Assembly: GCA_946534715.1 (NCBI GenBank)
Contig: CAMNCW010000036.1
Coordinates: 19,820-83,819 of the forward strand
Reading direction: 5' to 3'
Length of the DNA: 64,000 nucleotides
DNA from: an uncultured Bacteroidales bacterium
Lineage (GTDB): Bacteria > Bacteroidota > Bacteroidia > Bacteroidales > Paludibacteraceae
Shown: positions 18,302 through 25,224 of the stretch, piece by piece
Numbering within the stretch: position 1 is the first letter of the stretch
Layout of the letters: every line of letters begins with the position of its first letter
Notes under the pieces: generated by a model
Database searches by the model: none
Seen by the model: only the letters and a program-made list of their open reading frames with translations
What the model was told of the DNA's origin: nothing
Position numbers and translations under genes: made by a program

Positions 18302-19700
18302 CCCTCACTTCTTCGTTTTGCCATCCGCCTTCGCCTACTTGTGTCCAGCGGATAATAGACTGTAAACCTTGCGTTTCTTTTTCACCGTTGAGCCATCCGA
18401 TCATAGCGCGCATAAGGTCATAACCCAAAAGGTCAAAACGCGGTGCATCGGAAGTGTGATTGGTCAGATAATAGTGTTCCCAGAGGTTGTCATACTCTTC
18501 GTGGTCGGTCTCTTTGCGGAACACCGAGGTGTACACCTGCGGCAGGTCGAGGTTCTCCTTCTGCCATGCGTACTGGCTGACGAGGCGCACTTTGTAGCCT
18601 TTTTCCTGTAAGAGTGACAAATGGGGCAGGAGGATGCGCACATGTTGGAACTTGTCGGAATAGAGAATGAAGAGGTTCTCTTTGGCGCTATCCAAGGCAT
18701 ACTCGATGGAGTCGATCATCAGGTCATGAAGGGGAACGGACGTATATTGGATCTCGCTCCGTTGGAGACGTTTGCGCAGTGCGCGGACAGGCGCCGATAG
18801 TTCTGCATCGCGTACATCCACGGTGATGCAATGGGTCGCGCTGTCATGCGCTGCAATCCACGTAAAGAGACTGTCCGCCTCCTGTTCGTCCGTAGAGTTG
18901 AATTGCAGCACTTGCTTGCGGTTGGCCAGATCCATATCGTCGCTGAAGGGGAGCAAGAGGGGCACTTGATGGGTCTCGCACCATGCCGCCATACGCTCGA
19001 TCTGTATCGGATAAACCAAGCCCAAGATCCCTCGTACGCTGTCTAACTCGGTGCTGTCACAGAGGGCGTTGATGCGTCTCTCGCTCCGTTCGGTGTCATA
19101 GACGCGCAGACGATATAAAGTGCTGTCATTCTGCATCGTGCGCAAAGCCAACAAAGCGCCTTGATAGAACTCCATCATCCGCTCGGCGTTCGTGCTCTTT
19201 TTGGTCTGATGGCTCTCAAAGGGTAGCATAAGGGCTAATTCCACCACCTTGCGCTCAACCGGCTGTACTGAATCGGTCATTACCGAATCCGTCTGTAAGG
19301 TATCGACCGATAGAATCGTGTCCGGTTTGATGGGGTCTGTTTGGCCTTTCAAACTATCTACGATCATCTGTAAACTATCCACTTTTTGCTTCAACGGGTT
19401 CGCATGCACTTTTTCTATTTCTCGTCCTGTTGGCAGATACAGGGTCTCGCCGAAATGCAGACCTCGTTCGCGTAACTGCGGGTTCAGACGAACAATCTCC
19501 GCTTGCGGCACATTGAAATTGACACCGATGCGGTATAGACCGATGCTGCGTTCCACTTGATAGACATATACTTCCTCTCCGTTGATGGTGTCTAACGGAT
19601 AGTTCAGTAACTCTTGCGCCTGTGTCCAAGCGCAGAAAAAGATGCTCAGCAACAGGGCGGACAGTCGCAGCCCTTTCGACTCAAATCTCTCAACTTTCAT
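18288..19700 (-). CDS. LysM domain protein with periplasmic-binding-protein-like domain
   Basis: A secreted protein of about 470 residues. A signal peptide ends at FFCAWTQAQ. One LysM-like domain follows (about residues 20-80; VYQVERSIGLYRIGVNFNV and LRERGLHFGETLYLP). After a Ser/Thr/Asp-rich linker, the rest resembles a type 1 periplasmic binding fold (VVELALMLPFES, GILGLVYPIQIERMA). The ATG at 19700 forms ATGA with the gldG stop and is preferred to the track start, since the first 13 track residues have no signal character. It probably binds peptidoglycan; a ligand is unknown. Confidence 0.75.
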   Translation of the reverse strand: MKVERFESKGLRLSALLLSIFFCAWTQAQELLNYPLDTINGEEVYVYQVERSIGLYRIGVNFNVPQAEIVRLNPQLRERGLHFGETLYLPTGREIEKVHANPLKQKVDSLQMIVDSLKGQTDPIKPDTILSVDTLQTDSVMTDSVQPVERKVVELALMLPFESHQTKKSTNAERMMEFYQGALLALRTMQNDSTLYRLRVYDTERSERRINALCDSTELDSVRGILGLVYPIQIERMAAWCETHQVPLLLPFSDDMDLANRKQVLQFNSTDEQEADSLFTWIAAHDSATHCITVDVRDAELSAPVRALRKRLQRSEIQYTSVPLHDLMIDSIEYALDSAKENLFILYSDKFQHVRILLPHLSLLQEKGYKVRLVSQYAWQKENLDLPQVYTSVFRKETDHEEYDNLWEHYYLTNHTSDAPRFDLLGYDLMRAMIGWLNGEKETQGLQSIIRWTQVGEGGWQNEEVRVIEN

Positions 19701-21355
19701 ATTTCTTTCCTCTCGTACCTGTGTTTTCTTATTCCCCAAACCAATCCGCCGATGAGTGCTAAAATGCCGATAGGCAGACTGATACTGAGTGTTTGTATTT
19801 GCGCGCGGTATTGATGCGCACGTTGGTCATTCAATAAGCGCAATGCGACGCTTTTCTCCCGTAGCCCGATGATGCCTTCGCTGTCCGTGAGCCAGAGAAT
19901 GGCATTGACCGCAAAATCGCGGTTGGAGAACTGCATTCCGCTGTAACGGTCATAACCCATGGGGAGCACTTGTCCTTTCTGGGTCTCGTTCAACAATATA
20001 CTGCCGCTACCGATCACCACTTGCCGGGTCTTGACGCCCGTTTTGCGGATTGGCTCGTCGGTCTCGATGCCTTTGGGCATCATACGGTGCGCATAAGCGC
20101 TGCTGAAAGCTCCTTCCAAAGAAACGGCTATCGGAACGTACTGATAGACGAATGTCTTGGCGTCGGGGTTCATGTCATCCAGGTTCACTTTGCCCGGTGT
20201 GGCGGTTACGCGGCTTGCAGTGCTGGTGGCTAAAAGCACACGTTTCTCAATTCCGTCTTCGCCGCCGACAGCATCAACGGGGCTGACAAAAGTACTCATC
20301 ACTTGCCCCATGTTTCGGGTGATAGGTGACCCTTGGCTGGTTAGCAGTAACGGAGCATAGGTCCACGGCATTGGCTGTAAGTTCGGCTGAGACGGATCGG
20401 AACTGACGTTCACCGGTATCGGCAGACATTGGATATCTTGCACCAGGGCGGGGTTGACCCGTACACCGTATCGGAAGAGCATATCCGACAGACCTAATTC
20501 CATGGCGATGATGGGGGTGAAACCTTCCTGTTGTAGCACTTGTTCGCTGAACTGAACACCGTTAACCGCCCATAGGACAGCGCCGCCGCGCATGATGTAT
20601 TGGTCTATCACAAAGCGCTCTGCATCGCTGAATGCCGTAACTGGATTGACGATGATTACCGCCTTGTACCCGTCTAAGATGTGCGCGTTCACATGCTCGT
20701 CCGTTATGCTTCCCCGGTCCACTTGGTAGTACTTGCTCAGCGCGCTCATCAGGTCATAGGTGTGTGCCTCATCCGGCTCTCCGTGACCTTCCAGAATCGC
20801 CACACGCGGGGTCTCTTTTTGTTGCAACAGATGCAACGCTTCCGCAAATGCGAACTCCAACTGCTCAATGCTGGCGTTGAGGTTCTCTTCGCCGCTCAGG
20901 CCGCGGGTGTTCTTGAGCAGACTCACCACAGCGCGTTTGCCTTTGTACTGCATCAACGCATAGGGATAGACGGTGGTCTGTGCGGTCTTGCCGTTCTGTT
21001 CTCGCTCATGGATGACGATGGGATTCAAACCTAATGAATCCGCAATCTCAATTGTGCATTGTGCATTGTGAATTGTGAATTGTGCATTGTGCATTGTGAA
21101 TTTCCCATACACGTTCATTTCGTCGATCGTCTCTTCCGTGGCTTTTTTGAGCCTTCGGAAACCCGAATTAAGGTCGCCGTCTAAGAGTAGCGTGATCTCG
21201 ATCGCCTCGTCGGTCTGGCGAAGCATGGCCTTGGTCGCTTCGCTCAGACTGTAGTGTTTGTCGTCCGTCATGTCCCAACGAACAGGCAATAAGTATGAGG
21301 CCGCGATCATCGCCGCCAACACACCAAGCACTATGATAAACCGCTCAATTCTCAA
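19697..21355 (-). CDS. gldG: Gliding motility-associated ABC transporter substrate-binding protein GldG
   Basis: A 552-residue protein with an N-terminal TM helix, the GldG-type DMTDDKHYSLSEATKAML block and a C-terminal TM helix (about residues 520-542, SISLPIGILALIGGLVW). GldG works with GldA and GldF and is linked to gliding and T9SS function in Bacteroidota. No gldF or gldA is next to it. Residues about 85-101 (MHNAQFTIHNAQCTI) are encoded by a heptad-repeat tract not expected in the family. The start is TTG at 21355, inside another heptad tract, so the exact N-terminus is uncertain. Confidence 0.85.
   Translation of the reverse strand: MRIERFIIVLGVLAAMIAASYLLPVRWDMTDDKHYSLSEATKAMLRQTDEAIEITLLLDGDLNSGFRRLKKATEETIDEMNVYGKFTMHNAQFTIHNAQCTIEIADSLGLNPIVIHEREQNGKTAQTTVYPYALMQYKGKRAVVSLLKNTRGLSGEENLNASIEQLEFAFAEALHLLQQKETPRVAILEGHGEPDEAHTYDLMSALSKYYQVDRGSITDEHVNAHILDGYKAVIIVNPVTAFSDAERFVIDQYIMRGGAVLWAVNGVQFSEQVLQQEGFTPIIAMELGLSDMLFRYGVRVNPALVQDIQCLPIPVNVSSDPSQPNLQPMPWTYAPLLLTSQGSPITRNMGQVMSTFVSPVDAVGGEDGIEKRVLLATSTASRVTATPGKVNLDDMNPDAKTFVYQYVPIAVSLEGAFSSAYAHRMMPKGIETDEPIRKTGVKTRQVVIGSGSILLNETQKGQVLPMGYDRYSGMQFSNRDFAVNAILWLTDSEGIIGLREKSVALRLLNDQRAHQYRAQIQTLSISLPIGILALIGGLVWGIRKHRYERKEI
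21051..21102. repeat. ATTGTGM heptad array inside gldG
   Basis: Seven tandem heptamers (ATTGTGC or ATTGTGA) plus ATT inside the gldG ORF. On the coding strand they give a 7-residue periodic peptide, MHNAQFT-IHNAQCT-I. Confidence 0.9.
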
Positions 21356-21373
21356 TTCTCAATTCTCAATTAT
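21346..21373. repeat. Heptad array between PPIase gene and gldG
   Basis: Four units CAATTCT, CAATTCT, CAATTCT, CAATTAT in the 17-nt gap and the first codons of gldG (TTG AGA ATT GAG). Confidence 0.88.
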
Positions 21374-23094
21374 CACTTCTTTATTTTCTCCCACATCTCC
21401 TGGTCGATCTCGACGGGGTATTTGGCGCGCAGGGCTTTGATCCACTCGGCCTCTAAGTAATCCTGGTAGTCGGTGGTCACTTTGCCTTTCTCGTCTGTCC
21501 AACTCTCCGGCGCTTTCAGCTTCTTGCCCATCATCTCCACTACCGGCATCTCTTCGGATGCGGCGGAAGGCACTTGGTCTAACTCCCAGAGACCGTGCTG
21601 TACTTTCACGTAAGTCACGGTATCTTGATTGATGCGGTGGTTGATATAACTCTTGATCGAATCCGGGTGAGCGCTCTTGATGATGGCTTTGGCGGCCTTG
21701 GCGCTGTTCTTGTCTTTGGCGTGGATAATATAGCCTTTCCAACGAGGTGCATCCCAGGTGTATTTCTTCTTGTTGGCTTTGAAGAACGCCTCCAAACCTG
21801 CGGTGTCTTTGGCGGCTTTGTCCCATACTTCGTTCAGCGAAACCTCAAAGAGCAGGATGCCGTCGTGGTATTCTTGTACCAGATGGCGCAGTTCGGTGTA
21901 TTTCTCCTCCAAGTGCTCGTCGGCGTAAGCGCGCACCTCTGCATCGCTCATGCTTGCCGGCAGATGGTACTCGGCGCGGGTCTTGCGGATGAAACTCTTG
22001 TCCGCCTCTTTCGCACGCTCGTCACGCATCACTTGACGCTTAATTTGAGTGTACATCGAGTCGAGCGGTTGAATACCGCGTTCACCCTCTTTGAGAATAA
22101 TATGCCAGCCGTATTGGGAACGTACCGGCGCACTGATCTCACCTTCTTTGAGCGCAAAAACAGCATCCTCAAACGGTTTCACCATCATGCCTTTGCCGAA
22201 CCAGCCTAACTCTCCTCCGCGTGCACTGCTACCACGGTCATCGGACTCGCGGGCGGCTACTTCGGCAAAGTTGTCCTTGGTCAAAGTGGCGGCAATCGAA
22301 TCAATCAGCGCTTTCTTTGCGCTCTCGGCGGCTGCATCGTCGCGAGGAACCATCTTCATGATGTGGCTCGCTTTCACCTCTATATGGTCGCGCTCCTCTT
22401 CTACAAGCACGAAGTGGAAACCGTACTGAGTGCGGAAAATCGGACTGTAAGCGCCTACAGGGGTGTTATAAACTGCCTCCTCCAACGGATAGACATAGCG
22501 GAACGGGGTGATCCAGCCTAACTCGCCGCCGGTCTCTTGTACGTTCGGGTCGGTGCTCACTTCGCGGGCTACCATCTCAAACGGGTCGGTCTTGTAGCGA
22601 ACGGCTTTCGAGCCTCTGGCTTTCACGGGTTTGCCCACGGTCACACGATGGTATGCGTCGGTGATCTTTGCCAATGCTTCTGCTTCGGTGGCGCTGTCGG
22701 AGTTCATCGGGCATTGAATCGCGATATGCGCTGCACGGCGGTCTTTCGACATGCGTTGCCAACTCATCCGGATCAGGCTGTCCAGCGCTGCCTCGTCTTG
22801 AAGGTACTTAGGCGTAGCTTGTGCGCGGTAGCCTTTCAGCTCTTTCTTGAAACTCTCGGTCGTGTCTATGCCTTGTGCTTCCGCTTCGGCTACTTTGAGC
22901 TTGAAATTGATGAACATGTCCAAGTACTCGTCCATGGTCTTGGGATCCACGGCGCCGGCTTGGTTATTCTTCTCATAGATGTACAAAAATTCTTCTGCGC
23001 TGATGCCTTTTCCATTGATGGTCATCAGCGGTTTTTCTGCCCATACGGCCATACTCATCGCCGCGATGGTTGCCAATAAAATGCTTTTTTTCAT
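21373..23094 (-). CDS. Peptidylprolyl isomerase, SurA/PpiC type
   Basis: A 573-residue periplasmic foldase. A signal peptide ends at SMAVWA. Two parvulin (PpiC) domains are visible: one around residues 120-240 (GGELGWITPFRYVYPLEEAV, FRTQYGFHFVLVEE) and one around 243-345 (KASHIMKMVPRDD, GGELGWFGKGMMVKPFEDAV, YGWHIILKEGERG). The rest is helical, as in SurA-like chaperones for outer membrane proteins. It lies 17 nt upstream of gldG across a heptad tract. Confidence 0.9.
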   Translation of the reverse strand: MKKSILLATIAAMSMAVWAEKPLMTINGKGISAEEFLYIYEKNNQAGAVDPKTMDEYLDMFINFKLKVAEAEAQGIDTTESFKKELKGYRAQATPKYLQDEAALDSLIRMSWQRMSKDRRAAHIAIQCPMNSDSATEAEALAKITDAYHRVTVGKPVKARGSKAVRYKTDPFEMVAREVSTDPNVQETGGELGWITPFRYVYPLEEAVYNTPVGAYSPIFRTQYGFHFVLVEEERDHIEVKASHIMKMVPRDDAAAESAKKALIDSIAATLTKDNFAEVAARESDDRGSSARGGELGWFGKGMMVKPFEDAVFALKEGEISAPVRSQYGWHIILKEGERGIQPLDSMYTQIKRQVMRDERAKEADKSFIRKTRAEYHLPASMSDAEVRAYADEHLEEKYTELRHLVQEYHDGILLFEVSLNEVWDKAAKDTAGLEAFFKANKKKYTWDAPRWKGYIIHAKDKNSAKAAKAIIKSAHPDSIKSYINHRINQDTVTYVKVQHGLWELDQVPSAASEEMPVVEMMGKKLKAPESWTDEKGKVTTDYQDYLEAEWIKALRAKYPVEIDQEMWEKIKK

Positions 23095-23140
23095 TTCTGT
23101 TATGGTTAATTTATTTGATTCATCAAGTAATCGTTCGGGG

Positions 23141-24232
23141 TTATCCTTTCTCCCCCTTTGAGAGGGGGGCGGGGGGTATTACGTACTTCTTGTACGTCTT
23201 TTCAAACAACCCCACGGCTTGCGCCAAGCTTCCGAATAGTTCGCCTCCCGAGGCATTGGCGTGACCGCCGCCGTGAAAGACCTCGCTGGCCCATATGTTC
23301 ACCGGACGGTCGCCTTGCGAACGGAAGGAAATGCGGATGCGCGGTTTGGGGGTGCCGGGTTTGGGACGTTCCTCACGCATCATCACCGAGTAATAGATAT
23401 CCGCTATCTGCAACGGCATGTTCACGATGCCCTCGGTGTCGCCCACTTTGTAGTGGTATTGGTCCAACTCGTCAGCACTGAGGGTGATGAGCGCCAAGTG
23501 GTATTCGGGGTAGATACGCATCTTGCGGTATAACGCATAACCCGTCATTCGCAAACGGTCTGTCGAGTATTGGTTGAACACGGCGTTGTAGATCGCATCT
23601 TTCTGTACGCCCGCGCGTAGCAAAGAAGCGATGATGTCGTACAACTCTGCGTTCGTGGAGTTGTAACTGAAATTGCCGGTGTCGGTCATCAGACCCGTAT
23701 AAATACATGTCGCAATCTCGTAACTCAACGGATTCCTTTCTCCCTCCCTTGAGGGGAGGGCTGGGGTGGGGTTGACTCCTGCTATCAGCTTGTACACCAC
23801 TTCACATGCCGAACTGGCGGTGGGGTACGAGTGTACCTCCGTCCATATATCCAAACTGCATTGCGGATCCAACAGGTGGTGGTCAATCATCACTTTGGGG
23901 CAGGGGTTTGCTAACATCTTTTCGCCAACGGGACCGATGCGTTTGGGGTCGTTGAAATCCGTGCAGAGCAACAGATTCGCCCCTTCGATGAGTTTGTTGC
24001 AAACGGCGGTCTCTTTTTCATACACGCGTATTTGGTCTGCTCCGGGCATCCAGTTGTAGAACGCCGGAAAAGCATTCGGTACAATCACCGTGCATTGTGA
24101 ATTGTGCATTGTGCATTGTGAATTGCAATAGTGCCACAATGCCAATGCTGAACCCATCGCGTCACCGTCGGGCGCCATGTGCGTAAGTATTATAATATGT
24201 CCTGCTTTTGCTATTAATTCGTCCATAAGCAT
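23141..24232 (-). CDS. DHH family phosphoesterase (NrnA-like) carrying repeat insertions
   Basis: A DHH/DHHA1 phosphoesterase, probably hydrolysing short oligonucleotides (nanoRNase) or pAp/cyclic-dinucleotide products. Motifs: THMAPDGDAMGSALAL near the N-terminus, CTDFNDPKR, the DHH box in VMIDHHLLDP, and DHHA1 GGGHANASGG at the C-terminus. The start is ATG 24232 or 24226, because the promoter -7 box lies at 24245-24252. Three repeat-derived segments interrupt it: NSQCTMHNSQCT (heptad tract), TPALPSREGERNP (G/C repeat) and the tail PPAPLSKGEKG (G/C repeat). Catalytic motifs remain intact. Confidence 0.88.
   Translation of the reverse strand: MLMDELIAKAGHIIILTHMAPDGDAMGSALALWHYCNSQCTMHNSQCTVIVPNAFPAFYNWMPGADQIRVYEKETAVCNKLIEGANLLLCTDFNDPKRIGPVGEKMLANPCPKVMIDHHLLDPQCSLDIWTEVHSYPTASSACEVVYKLIAGVNPTPALPSREGERNPLSYEIATCIYTGLMTDTGNFSYNSTNAELYDIIASLLRAGVQKDAIYNAVFNQYSTDRLRMTGYALYRKMRIYPEYHLALITLSADELDQYHYKVGDTEGIVNMPLQIADIYYSVMMREERPKPGTPKPRIRISFRSQGDRPVNIWASEVFHGGGHANASGGELFGSLAQAVGLFEKTYKKYVIPPAPLSKGEKG
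23150..23176. repeat. G/C-rich palindromic repeat at 3' end of DHH gene
   Basis: CTCCCCCTTTGAGAGGGGGG followed by CGGGGGG. On the minus strand it encodes the C-terminal PPAPLSKGEKG of the DHH protein. Confidence 0.85.
23739..23771. repeat. G/C-rich palindromic repeat inside DHH gene
   Basis: CTCCCTCCCTTGAGGGGAGG with a G-rich tail, encoding TPALPSREGERNP between conserved blocks of the DHH protein. Confidence 0.85.
24094..24125. repeat. ATTGTGM heptad array inside DHH gene
   Basis: Four heptamers (ATTGTGA, ATTGTGC, ATTGTGC, ATTGTGA) encoding NSQCTMHNSQCT on the minus strand, just after the first catalytic motif. Confidence 0.9.
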
Positions 24233-24244
24233 AAAAAAATCGTG

Positions 24245-24275
24245 CAAAGTTACACTTTTTTTTGCATATATCAAA
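24245..24275 (-). promoter_or_regulatory. DHH gene promoter, -33 shared with divergent trmH-like promoter
   Basis: On the minus strand TTTGATATATGC begins at 24275 and TAACTTTG occupies 24252-24245, spacing 19 nt. The -33 lies in the near-palindrome TTTGCATATATCAAA, which also serves the plus-strand promoter. Predicted leader is 6-12 nt. Confidence 0.7.
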
Positions 24276-24292
24276 ATTTTTCTGTAATTTTG
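24261..24292 (+). promoter_or_regulatory. Promoter of the TrmH-family gene
   Basis: TTTGCATATA with TTTG at 24261-24264 and TAATTTTG at 24285-24292, spacing 20. Predicted start near 24299, 14 nt before the ATG. Confidence 0.75.
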
Positions 24293-24312
24293 CAACGAAA
24301 AAATGAATATCT

Positions 24313-25167
24313 ATGGATAAAATCAGCAAATCGCAGGTTAAAATGGTGAGAAGTCTCCAGCAAAAAAAGTTCCGGGACGAACTTGGATTGTTTGTGGCTG
24401 AGGGGGAAAAATGCGTGTCGGAATTGTTAAAATCTTTCGACCCTGAACTCCTCATCGTCTCAACCGACAAATCTGAATTCTCTTCTCCCCCTTTGAGAGG
24501 GGGCGCGGGGGTGTCCTCAATTCTCTCCGCCTCTCCCACTGAGATTGAGCAGATGTCTTCGCTCCGTACGCCCCAAGGCGTCATCGGCGTTTTCCATAAA
24601 CGCCCCTCTCAATTATCAATTGTCAATTCTCAATTATTAATTGCCCTCGATGGCATTCAGGACCCCGGGAACCTGGGCACGATCATCCGTACTTGCGATT
24701 GGTTCGGTGTCCACGATATCGTTTGTTCCCTTGACACCGCAGATTGTTATAACCCAAAGGTGGTACAAGCCACGATGGGCGCGCTTTCGCGCGTACGCGT
24801 TCATTATGTTAATCTCCCCGCATGGCTTGAATCCCTCTCCCCCTCTGAGAGGGGGGCGGGGGGTGTCCCCAATATCTTCGGCACGCTCCTTGAGGGAAAA
24901 AACATGTACGATGTCTTGGCTGATCTCTCTTCCGCCTATTCCCTGTCGTCCCCCCTTGGGGGGACTGAGGGGGGCTTTTCTTCCATCATCGTCATGGGCA
25001 ACGAGGGAAATGGTATCTCTCCGGAGGTTCGCTCGCTGGTCACCCATCCTATCCGCATTCCCTCGTTCCCCGAGAATGCCGAGACTTCCGAAAGCCTCAA
25101 TGTCTCGATTGCTACTGCAATCGTCCTTGCCGAGTTCCGCAGAATTCTTAAAGAAAAATTCGCCTAA
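24313..25167 (+). CDS. TrmH/SpoU family RNA 2'-O-ribose methyltransferase carrying repeat insertions
   Basis: A 284-residue SPOUT methyltransferase that uses SAM to methylate a tRNA or rRNA ribose. All three SPOUT motifs are present: LDGIQDPGNLGTIIRTCDWF, IIVMGNEGNGIS and SESLNVSIATAIVLAEF. An N-terminal substrate-binding domain precedes them. Four repeat-derived segments lie in loops: SSPPLRGGAGVSS, PSQLSIVNSQLL, LSPSERGAGGVP and SSPLGGTEGGFSS. The leader is very short (predicted start of transcription near 24299). It is divergent from the DHH gene. Confidence 0.9.
   Translation: MDKISKSQVKMVRSLQQKKFRDELGLFVAEGEKCVSELLKSFDPELLIVSTDKSEFSSPPLRGGAGVSSILSASPTEIEQMSSLRTPQGVIGVFHKRPSQLSIVNSQLLIALDGIQDPGNLGTIIRTCDWFGVHDIVCSLDTADCYNPKVVQATMGALSRVRVHYVNLPAWLESLSPSERGAGGVPNIFGTLLEGKNMYDVLADLSSAYSLSSPLGGTEGGFSSIIVMGNEGNGISPEVRSLVTHPIRIPSFPENAETSESLNVSIATAIVLAEFRRILKEKFA
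24485..24514. repeat. G/C-rich palindromic repeat in trmH-like gene (1)
   Basis: TCCCCCTTTGAGAGGGGGCG with a G-rich tail; encodes SSPPLRGGAGVSS. Confidence 0.85.
24610..24643. repeat. CAATTNT heptad array in trmH-like gene
   Basis: CAATTAT, CAATTGT, CAATTCT, CAATTAT, TAATTG; encodes QLSIVNSQLLI directly before the SPOUT motif 1. Confidence 0.9.
24834..24866. repeat. G/C-rich palindromic repeat in trmH-like gene (2)
   Basis: CCCTCTCCCCCTCTGAGAGG with G-rich tail; encodes SLSPSERGAGGV, nearly the same peptide as in the regulator at 25770. Confidence 0.88.
24949..24975. repeat. G/C-rich palindromic repeat in trmH-like gene (3)
   Basis: TCCCCCCTTGGGGGGACTGA with G-run; encodes SSPLGGTEGGF before SPOUT motif 2. 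Confidence 0.82.
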
Positions 25168-25188
25168 TTCGCCTAATTCGCCGTCCTA

Positions 25189-25223
25189 TAATTCTTAATT
25201 CTTAATTTTTAATTTTTAATTTC
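25189..25223. repeat. TAATTYT heptad array before the sensor/AraC gene
   Basis: Five units TAATTCT, TAATTCT, TAATTTT, TAATTTT, TAATTTC ending 1 nt before the ATG at 25225. Upstream, the trmH stop lies in a 9-nt repeat (AATTCGCCT). The array occupies the ribosome-binding region. Confidence 0.88.
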
Positions 25224-25224
25224 C

